Positions 18,261-26,646 of a DNA stretch of 64,000 nt are shown piece by piece (the stretch's first letter is position 1; every line of letters begins with the position of its first letter). The notes under the pieces are model-generated. The model had not been told where the DNA came from. It worked only from the letters and a program-made list of their open reading frames with translations, and ran no database searches. The position numbers and the translations under genes are program-made. The stretch is from Paenibacillus agilis (GTDB lineage: Bacteria > Bacillota > Bacilli > Paenibacillales > Paenibacillaceae): assembly GCF_007786455.1 (NCBI RefSeq), contig NZ_VNJK01000002.1, positions 62,001 through 126,000 of the forward strand. Reading direction: 5' to 3'.

Positions 18261-20138
18261 TTATTTCATTAGCTGCTGATGAATCCACCGCGAATGCGGT
18301 TGAAGCCTTTGCATTTCTCGTATTAATATTTGTTGTTCAGCAACGTTAACACTAAGCAGTTTCCACATGCGATATAAGCTATCCATGCTCTTTTTTATAT
18401 TGGCTGCTTGCTGATAGTAATAAAGAGCGTCTGAGATATGACCGATCTTCTCCAAGGATTTGGCTGCCAACATAAACACTTTATAGTTGAAAGTAGCATG
18501 CTTATCCTCAACTAAAAGGTCTAGCGCTGGTTCGTAAAAGCCAAAGGCAGCAAATTGTTCACTCATTATATATCTCATCTCTGGATCTAACGCGTAAGGA
18601 AGTATCTTCTCCAAAAGATCGTATCTCCGTAAATGAAGCAAATCTTTAATTAATTGCTTCCATATATGTTTTAAAGTTGAAGACAGGCTGCTCTTTTTTG
18701 GTTCATCTAATAAGAGAAGCTGTTGCAACCATTTATTTTCTTGTTGACTTAACCCAAATTTCAACTTATAGGATTGGAAAACGGAACTATCTCCGGTCAA
18801 TAATCCTAGTAAAATAACATCATTTAAAAATGGCTCAACATTATCGTTATCATTAATTATGGAAAGCTCATGTTGTACTGCTTCGTAATTCCCTTTACAT
18901 AAGAAATAAAATACCGAGATAGGACGAGACGCATTTATTGATGCCTCTTCCATAAATGTAACGAACAGCGGATTTCTCAGATGGTAGAGAGCTCCAATGA
19001 TTTTTATGTAATGTTCCTGCTTAAATGGAATTAATGAAGCTAGTTTAGACCTTAGTTCTTCATAAGTGAGAGCCGGTTGTACTTCTAATAAACGATTCAG
19101 AATCATCGCATTATCCGGAGACAACGTCAGTGCACGTTCCAAATATCGTAATGCCTCTTCCAAATCCCCTTCTATTTCAGCAATTTCGGCTAATTTAACT
19201 AACGCTAAATAGGAATCTGTTCCCACTTGATATACAAAATCATCAGCTCTGCCTTTTTCACCGATTGCCAGACATTTTTTAAAACATCTTTCTGCATCTT
19301 TTACACAATGTACTTCCAAATAGCAATGTCCAACTAAGAAAAATAAATCAACTGCGTTTGGATATAACTGCAGAGCATCTTCTCCTACTTGTATTGCTTC
19401 ATCCCATCTTTTCAATTCGAATAGACATTTGATAATGTTGTAGACGACTTTCTGAGAGAAACTAGTAGTTTTTCCCGATGCATACGACTTTTTCAGTGCT
19501 TCAAGAGCTTCTAAATATCGATTATCCTGCATGTATTGTGCACCAAGATTAAAGTAATTAAATGCACTTGGTTCTCGATCAATAGCCTTTTTAAGAATGC
19601 GCATATTTCTAGTAGATTTATCTTTTAACTGTACATTTTTCTGAAGATATCCATCGTGTTCAATATAGCTGGATAATGCCCCCCACTGCTCCGTCTCGTA
19701 ATTAACTGGAATTTGCTCATGTAGGGCTCCCACATATCTATACTTTGGTGTATTTTTAAACAATCTTGCGAACTGATGAATGATAGTTTCACCTGAATCC
19801 ACCTTATTGTGGATACTAACGTTATAAAAATCTTTAACCAAACCTGATTGCAATTCATTGTTAGTATCTATAATTATTTCATCTGCATCCAGTTGAAGGA
19901 TGTAGGTTCCCGTCGCATGACCTATGGCATAATTCCGCGCTGCTGCAAAATCTTCGTTCCATTCAAAATCATACACATGCTGCGTATAACGACTAGCAAT
20001 CTGTTTAGTCCGATCATTCGAACCTGTATCTACAATAATGATCTCGTCCACCACATGTTTAGCACTTTCTAGACAGCGCTCCAAACAATGCTCTTCATTT
20101 TTGACTATCATACATAGTGAAATCGTATCATTATTCAT
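18261..20138 (-). CDS. Family 2 glycosyltransferase with long TPR region
   Basis: 625 aa. The first 230 residues are a GT2 domain of the kind that starts SLCMIVKNEEHCLERCLES, with VDTGSNDRT and the DxD motif LQLDADE that binds the metal and sugar nucleotide. The rest is a chain of TPR-like helical repeats (for example NYFNLGAQYMQDNRYLEALE and DLFFLVGHCYLEVHCVKDAE). GT2-TPR proteins of this design are typical of peptide and flagellin glycosylation, where the TPR part recognises the acceptor. It starts four bases after the stop of the preceding, related gene (20143-21246), from which it may have arisen by duplication and extension. The sugar is unknown. Confidence 0.82.
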   Translation of the reverse strand: MNNDTISLCMIVKNEEHCLERCLESAKHVVDEIIIVDTGSNDRTKQIASRYTQHVYDFEWNEDFAAARNYAIGHATGTYILQLDADEIIIDTNNELQSGLVKDFYNVSIHNKVDSGETIIHQFARLFKNTPKYRYVGALHEQIPVNYETEQWGALSSYIEHDGYLQKNVQLKDKSTRNMRILKKAIDREPSAFNYFNLGAQYMQDNRYLEALEALKKSYASGKTTSFSQKVVYNIIKCLFELKRWDEAIQVGEDALQLYPNAVDLFFLVGHCYLEVHCVKDAERCFKKCLAIGEKGRADDFVYQVGTDSYLALVKLAEIAEIEGDLEEALRYLERALTLSPDNAMILNRLLEVQPALTYEELRSKLASLIPFKQEHYIKIIGALYHLRNPLFVTFMEEASINASRPISVFYFLCKGNYEAVQHELSIINDNDNVEPFLNDVILLGLLTGDSSVFQSYKLKFGLSQQENKWLQQLLLLDEPKKSSLSSTLKHIWKQLIKDLLHLRRYDLLEKILPYALDPEMRYIMSEQFAAFGFYEPALDLLVEDKHATFNYKVFMLAAKSLEKIGHISDALYYYQQAANIKKSMDSLYRMWKLLSVNVAEQQILIREMQRLQPHSRWIHQQLMK

Positions 20139-20142
20139 CGTA

Positions 20143-21246
20143 TCATCCCTTTATTAGCTGCTTTAATCGTATTACCGATTGATTGGCTAGTTCATAATTG
20201 TACGAGTTGCCTTGTTCATAGTGATATAACGCAAGTTCTATATTTCCAGTCAGCTCATAATACACTCCCAGATTGTAATGTGCTTTATACGTACCAACTC
20301 CTGCAACCGTCTCATACTTTGAAGACGTCGGAGCCCCAAGCTGCAAACAATTCATAAATGCGTCTGGAATATACGGTAACCATTCTGGATTTTTTGCCTC
20401 TACAAGTGCTGTACCGTACATATAATATAAATCGGTATAATCGGGGTAAATATCAATAGCATCATTTAGACATTTTTCGAATAGTCCCCACTCTTTCAAA
20501 TGGATATATGTATATCCGAGCGTCAAATAGGTTGTACTTAAATAATGCTGTTTGGTAGAAGCCATGCTGTCTATACATTTCGTAAGTGCCACAGCTGCGG
20601 ATTGGTATTCTTTCATTACATAATAGGTTCTGCCTAATTGAAATAATAAGTAGCTGTCATTTTCATTGGCTTCCAAGCTAGCTTGGATCAATGCAAGATT
20701 ACGTCTGTATTTGTCTTTACTCTGGATTTCTTCATCCTCATAACCAAAATGATCAATTACAATGCCTGTCCGAATAGATTTAATGGTTTCTTGCTTATAA
20801 ACTAGCTGTTCATGAATTCTTCCCTGATATTTATAATCTGGTCGATTTGGAAATAATCGAGTAATGGTAGACTCAGAAATCTCCCCTGATTGAGTTGAAC
20901 TTCTAATAACCACATCACCCGCATAACCTTTACCTTGTTCCATGATACGAAGAGCTTGTTCCATAATCTCCATATCACATAAACTAAGTCGCTCATCTGC
21001 ATCAAGCACAAGAATATATGGTTGATTGGCATAGGATATACACGCATTCCTCATATCTGCAAAGCTATTATTCCAGGTCATGCCGTACACCCGTGCTCCA
21101 CTATTTGCTGCAATGCATCCCGTATTGTCTGTAGAACCTGTATCAAGAACAATCACCTCTTTTACATATGGCTTTACAGACTCTATCGCTTGACGGATAT
21201 GCTTTTCTTCATTTTTTACGATCATACATACGGATATAGGAAGCAT
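20143..21246 (-). CDS. Family 2 glycosyltransferase with short TPR region
   Basis: 367 aa and the first gene of the five-gene operon. The GT2 domain (residues 1-200) has SVCMIVKNEEKHIRQ, LDTGSTDNT and the DxD motif LVLDADE. TPR-like repeats fill the C-terminal half (LLFQLGRTYYVMKEYQSAAV, LGYTYIHLKEWGLFEK, NLGVYYELTGNIELALYHYE). It is clearly a paralogue of the next gene. Being nearest the flagellar genes and first in the operon, it is a candidate for the enzyme that puts the first sugar on the protein, which is inference only. It follows a strong hairpin after the vWA/TIG gene, so it may be read by partial read-through. Confidence 0.82.
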   Translation of the reverse strand: MLPISVCMIVKNEEKHIRQAIESVKPYVKEVIVLDTGSTDNTGCIAANSGARVYGMTWNNSFADMRNACISYANQPYILVLDADERLSLCDMEIMEQALRIMEQGKGYAGDVVIRSSTQSGEISESTITRLFPNRPDYKYQGRIHEQLVYKQETIKSIRTGIVIDHFGYEDEEIQSKDKYRRNLALIQASLEANENDSYLLFQLGRTYYVMKEYQSAAVALTKCIDSMASTKQHYLSTTYLTLGYTYIHLKEWGLFEKCLNDAIDIYPDYTDLYYMYGTALVEAKNPEWLPYIPDAFMNCLQLGAPTSSKYETVAGVGTYKAHYNLGVYYELTGNIELALYHYEQGNSYNYELANQSVIRLKQLIKG

Positions 21247-21278
21247 CTTCTATCATCTACCTCTCTTCTAAAATGGAA

Positions 21279-21305
21279 ATGAGCAGGTGCAATGCACCTG
21301 CTCAT
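21279..21305 (-). terminator. Strong hairpin between the vWA/TIG gene and the glycosylation operon
   Basis: A perfect 12-bp stem (ATGAGCAGGTGC with GCACCTGCTCAT) around a three-base loop. The minus-strand tail TTTCCATTTTAG is only partly T-rich. It should end much of the flagellar transcript but could allow read-through into the five-gene operon, which has no obvious promoter in the 67-bp gap. Confidence 0.65.
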
Positions 21306-21313
21306 CCTCTTAT

Positions 21314-24300
21314 TTACAGATACGTAAATCCACCTGTAACAACTACTTCACCTGAACCATTGACTACTTTAACATCTACAGCTCCTGCAACTTGTGTACG
21401 TGGAACCAACACATCTACTCTTGTTGCCGAGAAGTAAACCGTTCTTACTTCTACACCGTTAATGGATACTTTTGTGGCTTTATTAAAGCCTGTTCCATTA
21501 ATAGTAATATAGTAATTGCCAGATGTTTTACCGCTGTTAGGACTAATGCTAGTTACTGTCGGTGCCTGTCCTTGCTGGCCACCAGATGACTTATAAGTAA
21601 AACCGTCCGATTTTACTGCTTCGCCTTTTGTACCGTTCACTACTTTTACTTCTACAGTTCCTGCTGTTTGCGCTGCTGGTACTAACACATCCACTCTTGT
21701 TGCCGAGAAATAAACCGTTCTTACTTCTACTCCACCAATGGATACTTTCGTTTCTCTATCGAACTCTGTTCCGTTAATCGTGATGTAGTAGTTGCCTGAC
21801 AATGCTCCATTGTCTGGAGTAATGCTTGTAATTGTCGGGTTCACAACTGGTGGTGCATTGTATGTGAAACCATTGTCTACTACTGCTTCAAATCCTGTAC
21901 CGTTTACTACTTTTACTGTGACAGGACCTGGTGTTTTTGTTGCCGGTACAAGCCCTTTCAACTCTGTTGCAGATACGAATTCTGTCGCTACTGGTGTTCC
22001 ACCAATATGCACAACCGATTTATTATGGAATTCTGTACCTGCGATCGTAATTTGGTAATTACCCGCCATTGCTCCGTTGTCTGGAGTAATGCTTGTAATC
22101 GTTGGAGCTGTTTGCGTCGGTGGCGCGATGTACGTAAAGCCATCTGCTTTTACCCCAGCTTTTGTTCCATTTGCTACTTTTACTTCCACAGTTCCTGGTG
22201 TTTGTGCTGTAGGTACCAACGCATCAACTCTTGTTGCAGAATAATAAACTGTTCTTACTTCTACTCCATTAATAGATGCCTTGGATTGTTTAGTAAATCC
22301 TGTTCCCGTAATCGTAATGTAATAGTTACCCGCAAGCGCTCCTGTATCTGGGCTAACGCTCGTGATCGTTGGGGCTTGTTCTTCTGGTGGCGCGTTATAC
22401 GTAAAGCCATCCACTTTAATTGCTTCGCCCTTCGTACCGTTCACTACTTTAACCTCTACAGCTCCTGCTGTTTGCGTAACTGGTACCAATGCTTCCAATT
22501 TAGTTGCTGAGTGATAAACCGTTCTTACTTCTACTCCACCAATGGACACTTTCGTTGCTTTATCGAATTCTGTACCGTTAATTGTGATGTAGTAGTTTCC
22601 TGCCATTACTCCATTATCTGGAGAAATACTTGTAATTGTAGGAGTAATAACTGGTGGTGCATTGTATGTGAAACCATTGTCTACTGCCGCTTCAAATCCT
22701 GCACCATTTACTACTTTTACTGCTACAGGACCTGGTGTTTTTGTTGCTGGTACAAGACCCTTCAACTCTGTCGCAGATACAAACTGTGTTGCCACTGCTG
22801 TTCCGCCAATATGCACGACGGATTTACTATAGAAATCTGTACCTACGATCGTGATTTGGTAGTTACCTGCCATTTCTCCATTGTCTGGAGTAATGCTTAT
22901 AATCGTTGGTGCTTTTTGCTCTGGAGGCGCGTTGTATGTGAAGCCACCTGCTGCTACTGCTTCACCCTTCGTACCGTTTACAACCTTAACATCTACTGCT
23001 CCTGCTTTTTGCGCTGCTGGTACTAACGCGCTCAACTCTGTTGCAGAGACATAAACCGTTCTTGCTTCTACTCCACCAATGGATACTTTCGTATCTTTAT
23101 CGAACTCAGTTCCTTTAATTGTGATGTAGTAGTTCCCTGACAATGCTCCATTATTCGGAGTAATGCTCGTAATCGTTGGGTTCACAACTGGTGGTGCATT
23201 GTATGTGAAGCCATTATCTTTTACTGCTTCAAACCCTGGTCCGTTTACTACTTTTACCGCTACTGCGCCAGCTTTATTTGTCGCTGGTACAAGTGCTTTC
23301 AACTCTGTTGCGGATACAAATTCTGTCGCTACTGGTGTTCCACCAATGTGCACAACTGATTTGTTGTGGAATTCTGTACCTGCGATCGTAATTTGGTAAT
23401 TACCTGCCATTGCTCCGTTGTCTGGAGTAATGCTTGTAATCGTCGGTGCCTTTTGTTCTGGAGGGGCGTTATACGTGAAGCCGCCTGCTACAACAACTTC
23501 ACCTTTTGTGCTGTTTACTGCTTTTACATCTACTGCTCCTGCTTTTTGTGCTACTGGTACTAGCACGCTCAATTCTGTTGCAGAAACATATACCGTTCTT
23601 GCTTCTACTCCACCAATGGATACTTTCGTATCTTTATCGAACTCAGTTCCTTTAATTGTGATGTAGTAGTTCCCTGACAGTGCTCCATTATTCGGAGTAA
23701 TGCTCGTAATTGTTGGATTCACAACTGGTGGTGCATTGTATGTGAAGCCATTCGCTTTTACTACTTCATAACCTGTGCTGTTTACTACTTTTACATCTAC
23801 TGCCCCTGGTTTGTTCGTCGCAGGCACTATCGCCTTCAACTCTGTTGCAGAGACAAATTGTGTTGTAACCGGCGTTCCACCAATGTGTACAACCGCTTTG
23901 TTATGGAATTCTGTACCTGCGATCGTAATTTGATAATTACCTGTCATTGCCCCGTTATCTGGAGTAATGCTTGTAATTGTTGGTGTTTTCTGCTCTGGCG
24001 GCGCATTGTACGTGAAGCCACCTACTTTTACTGCTTCATTGTTTGCACCATTCGACACCTTAACATCTACCGCTCCTGCTTTTTGCGCAGCTGGTACTAG
24101 CGCACTCAATTCTGTTGCAGAAACAAATATCGTTCTTACTTCTGTATTGTTAATAGATACTTTAGAGTCTTTAGTAAAACCTTTACCAGTAAGCGTAATA
24201 TAATAGTTACCTGCCATAGCTCCGTTATCCGGAGTAATGTTCATAAGTTCAAGTTTTTCTGGTACTGGCGGCGCATTATATGTAAATGCTCCTTCAGCCG

Positions 24301-24790
24301 ATACTTCAGACAGAGTACCATTAACAATTTTCACGGCAACAGGGCCATGTACTGTACTAGCTGGAACTAGAGCTCGAAGTTCTTTACTTGAAATAAAAAC
24401 AGTTCTAGCTGGAACGTTGTTAATGCTAACGACCGAACCACTGTGGAAGTTTTCTCCCGCAAGCGTTACGTAATATTGACCTGCCATATCACCTTTATTA
24501 GGTGTAATACTAGTAAGTACAGGCACTGGATGCAGATACTCATACCCTTGGCTTACTACAGCTTTCTGAGCATCTGGATTCGTTACAGTAACATTAACCT
24601 TCCCTGCTTGACCAGCTGGAGCTGTAACAACCAACTTTTCAGAACTTACAAACTCTACATTTGCTACTACGTTATTACCAAAGGACACAGTAGACGTAGC
24701 TTTGAAGTTCTTACCGTTAATTGTAATCGTTTCTCCACCCTTGCTAGCACCTAGGTTAGGCTCAATAGATGTTACTTCGGGACCATGAAG
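21314..24790 (-). repeat. 13 tandem IPT/TIG-encoding repeats, partly as A-B dimers
   Basis: Units of about 267 nt encode residues from about 358 to 1515. Two subtypes alternate. Type A carries VVHIGGTPVATEF (repeats 4, 6, 8, 11) and type B carries TKVSIGGVEARTVY-like sequence (repeats 5, 7, 9, 12). DNA identity between copies is high: the stretches near 22015 and 23365 are almost the same for about 90 bases. This points to recent duplication of A-B pairs and to likely copy-number variation. Confidence 0.85.
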
Positions 24791-25861
24791 AGATACATCA
24801 ACAGTTGGCTGGTTCACTTGGAAACTTTGCTGTTGATCCAAATGATTCTTATAACTTACTTGAATTGGCCCTTCCCCCAAAGAAACCTTTCCAATGGAAC
24901 CATTTTGTTTATGCTTAACTTTAAATGTTAGAGTTAATAACTCTTCTTTAAGCTCATTGAACTTCCAAGTCACTTTATTGCCTGCTACTACTGGTGCAGG
25001 AATATTATGTTCGTACGAACCAGGAACGATCTCGAATTCAGGAGACAAGACATCCTCAATCACTACGTTATACGCACTCGCTATACCGATTTCTTTCGAG
25101 ATGGTTTCATAGACTTGTTTCAATTTATCAGAACTATATTCAATATAATGGTGTTTCTCAGTTGTAGCCATGTTTCTCATTAGTTGTTTGATGCTCTCGT
25201 TGTCTCTGCCGCCTTGAGTCAACAAACCAACTGTGTAGAACACAATACCTTCATTTTTCGCAGCTTGAGCTTCTCGTAATGCATCTGGGAAAGAATTTGC
25301 TGCTCCATCTGTCATCAATACAATTACCGGTTGTGCACCGGAACGGCGGTTATTTAATTCTGCTCTTGCTTTAGCAATAGCATCATGAGTGGCTGTACCA
25401 CCACCTGCAGTTAAAGTTTCTATGTAAGCATTAATTTCTTGAGCATTTGTAGATAAAGGCTTAGTGCTAGCCGAAGCACTATAGTCGACTATACCAACTT
25501 GGTGTTTCGTTGGGTCAAGCATCTTCGTCTGATCAAGCATATTGACGAAATGTTGAGCTGCTTCTTTCGCATTTTTCATTTTATCTTCGCCGTTGTTCTC
25601 TGGATGGCTCGCACCCATACTTCCCGAACGGTCAATGACGAGAATAACATCATTTGGCTTTACAAAACCAACTGGTGGACTTCCTTTTACTTGCAATGTA
25701 ACTTCAGCTTCGCCACCCTCTTTCAATTGTGCCGGTGCTGACTTGTTAACGGATACCGTATGAGTACCTGTTGCAGCTGAAATCGTTGCTAGAGGCAAAC
25801 TAGTAAATGCTAATACAAATACAAGTAGCATTGCTAGCAGTCTAGATCTAAATAAGCGCAC
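21314..25861 (-). CDS. Giant secreted protein: vWA domain plus 13 IPT/TIG repeats
   Basis: 1515 aa. Residues 1-29 are a signal peptide ending near TISAA. A von Willebrand A domain (about 68-250) has a complete MIDAS: DRSGS at residues 77-81, GGGTATHD, and MTDGAANS. A linker domain (about 255-355) follows, and then 13 IPT/TIG immunoglobulin-like repeats of about 89 aa run to the C-terminus, most ending GGFTYNAPP. There is no LPXTG, SLH or membrane anchor, so how it is held is unknown. The start is GTG with AGGAGG seven bases upstream. It begins 18 bp after fliT, so it belongs to the fliD-fliS-fliT transcript. It is probably an adhesin or a flagellum-associated surface protein, which is inference. 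Confidence 0.88.
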   Translation of the reverse strand: MRLFRSRLLAMLLVFVLAFTSLPLATISAATGTHTVSVNKSAPAQLKEGGEAEVTLQVKGSPPVGFVKPNDVILVIDRSGSMGASHPENNGEDKMKNAKEAAQHFVNMLDQTKMLDPTKHQVGIVDYSASASTKPLSTNAQEINAYIETLTAGGGTATHDAIAKARAELNNRRSGAQPVIVLMTDGAANSFPDALREAQAAKNEGIVFYTVGLLTQGGRDNESIKQLMRNMATTEKHHYIEYSSDKLKQVYETISKEIGIASAYNVVIEDVLSPEFEIVPGSYEHNIPAPVVAGNKVTWKFNELKEELLTLTFKVKHKQNGSIGKVSLGEGPIQVSYKNHLDQQQSFQVNQPTVDVSLHGPEVTSIEPNLGASKGGETITINGKNFKATSTVSFGNNVVANVEFVSSEKLVVTAPAGQAGKVNVTVTNPDAQKAVVSQGYEYLHPVPVLTSITPNKGDMAGQYYVTLAGENFHSGSVVSINNVPARTVFISSKELRALVPASTVHGPVAVKIVNGTLSEVSAEGAFTYNAPPVPEKLELMNITPDNGAMAGNYYITLTGKGFTKDSKVSINNTEVRTIFVSATELSALVPAAQKAGAVDVKVSNGANNEAVKVGGFTYNAPPEQKTPTITSITPDNGAMTGNYQITIAGTEFHNKAVVHIGGTPVTTQFVSATELKAIVPATNKPGAVDVKVVNSTGYEVVKANGFTYNAPPVVNPTITSITPNNGALSGNYYITIKGTEFDKDTKVSIGGVEARTVYVSATELSVLVPVAQKAGAVDVKAVNSTKGEVVVAGGFTYNAPPEQKAPTITSITPDNGAMAGNYQITIAGTEFHNKSVVHIGGTPVATEFVSATELKALVPATNKAGAVAVKVVNGPGFEAVKDNGFTYNAPPVVNPTITSITPNNGALSGNYYITIKGTEFDKDTKVSIGGVEARTVYVSATELSALVPAAQKAGAVDVKVVNGTKGEAVAAGGFTYNAPPEQKAPTIISITPDNGEMAGNYQITIVGTDFYSKSVVHIGGTAVATQFVSATELKGLVPATKTPGPVAVKVVNGAGFEAAVDNGFTYNAPPVITPTITSISPDNGVMAGNYYITINGTEFDKATKVSIGGVEVRTVYHSATKLEALVPVTQTAGAVEVKVVNGTKGEAIKVDGFTYNAPPEEQAPTITSVSPDTGALAGNYYITITGTGFTKQSKASINGVEVRTVYYSATRVDALVPTAQTPGTVEVKVANGTKAGVKADGFTYIAPPTQTAPTITSITPDNGAMAGNYQITIAGTEFHNKSVVHIGGTPVATEFVSATELKGLVPATKTPGPVTVKVVNGTGFEAVVDNGFTYNAPPVVNPTITSITPDNGALSGNYYITINGTEFDRETKVSIGGVEVRTVYFSATRVDVLVPAAQTAGTVEVKVVNGTKGEAVKSDGFTYKSSGGQQGQAPTVTSISPNSGKTSGNYYITINGTGFNKATKVSINGVEVRTVYFSATRVDVLVPRTQVAGAVDVKVVNGSGEVVVTGGFTYL

Positions 25862-25879
25862 GGTAGTTCCTCCTATTGT

Positions 25880-26227
25880 TTATTGTTTTCTATCCAAGAA
25901 AAATGATTCTTGGCTAGCTTGATACCGCTGATATTGATTATTAGCAGCTTGTTTCCTATCTAGCAAATCCATTTTGTTGCGTAATTGTGACTGTTCGAAT
26001 TGAATAATATCTATGAGTTGATGATGATAACGCTGAATTTCTTGCAGTTCAGTTTTGTGTTCAGGACCGATAGAATATATGGCCAATTCTTCATAGCATT
26101 TATTAATATGAGAAGAGACTCTTTCATAAGCTTCGAAAGAAGGCTCCTTAAGAATCTCTAGGTAGTAATCCTTGAGTTGCATAAGCCACTCCGCCACCCA
26201 ATCTTTCCCATTATTAGACAGTGACAT
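25880..26227 (-). CDS. fliT: FliT-like flagellar chaperone
   Basis: A small, charged, all-helical protein of about 115 aa that follows fliS directly. In this position Bacillus has fliT, the export chaperone of the cap protein FliD. No strong sequence motif is visible and the call rests on size, predicted helix content and place. The ATG at 26227 has AGGAAG ten bases upstream and lies inside the end of fliS (14-base overlap). A GTG at 26236 in the same frame is possible. The overlap implies translational coupling with fliS. Confidence 0.65.
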   Translation of the reverse strand: MSLSNNGKDWVAEWLMQLKDYYLEILKEPSFEAYERVSSHINKCYEELAIYSIGPEHKTELQEIQRYHHQLIDIIQFEQSQLRNKMDLLDRKQAANNQYQRYQASQESFFLDRKQ

Positions 26228-26615
26228 GCTGTCCACTCTTCCTAACGATTAATAATGCCTCTTTCCACGTTTCCACCATCTCTTTAGAGAACTCCAACAC
26301 ATCGTCTAACAACTGTTCATTGCGTTGAATCATGAAATCAGTCAAGTGACGCTGATAAAACATATACAAATCATATAACTCACGAGCAATCGCATGCTCC
26401 ATATTCAATGTGATTGTAAGCTCATTAATTATATCTCTCGCCTTATATATGAAGCGATTCATTTCCTCAAATTGTTGCTGAGCAAATAAATGTTTCGCTT
26501 TCAGCAGAGACTTAACCATTTCTTGATATAACAACAAAGTCAATTCACCTGGGCTAGCTGTCTCTACCTTAACTTTCAAATACTGATCTTGTTGCTTAGC
26601 GTTATACATCATCAT
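26214..26615 (-). CDS. fliS: Flagellar secretion chaperone FliS
   Basis: It binds the C-terminal helix of flagellin in the cytoplasm, keeps it unpolymerised for export, and in Bacillus also works with FliW. It is a 133-aa four-helix protein. The N-terminus YNAKQQDQYLKVKVETASPG followed by ELTLLLYQ is typical of FliS. It lies 31 bp after fliD and overlaps fliT. Several ATG codons (26615-26609) could start it with no effect on function. Confidence 0.95.
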   Translation of the reverse strand: MMMYNAKQQDQYLKVKVETASPGELTLLLYQEMVKSLLKAKHLFAQQQFEEMNRFIYKARDIINELTITLNMEHAIARELYDLYMFYQRHLTDFMIQRNEQLLDDVLEFSKEMVETWKEALLIVRKSGQHVTV

Positions 26616-26646
26616 TCATCTCTCCATCAGTCAATCTTTTGTTACG

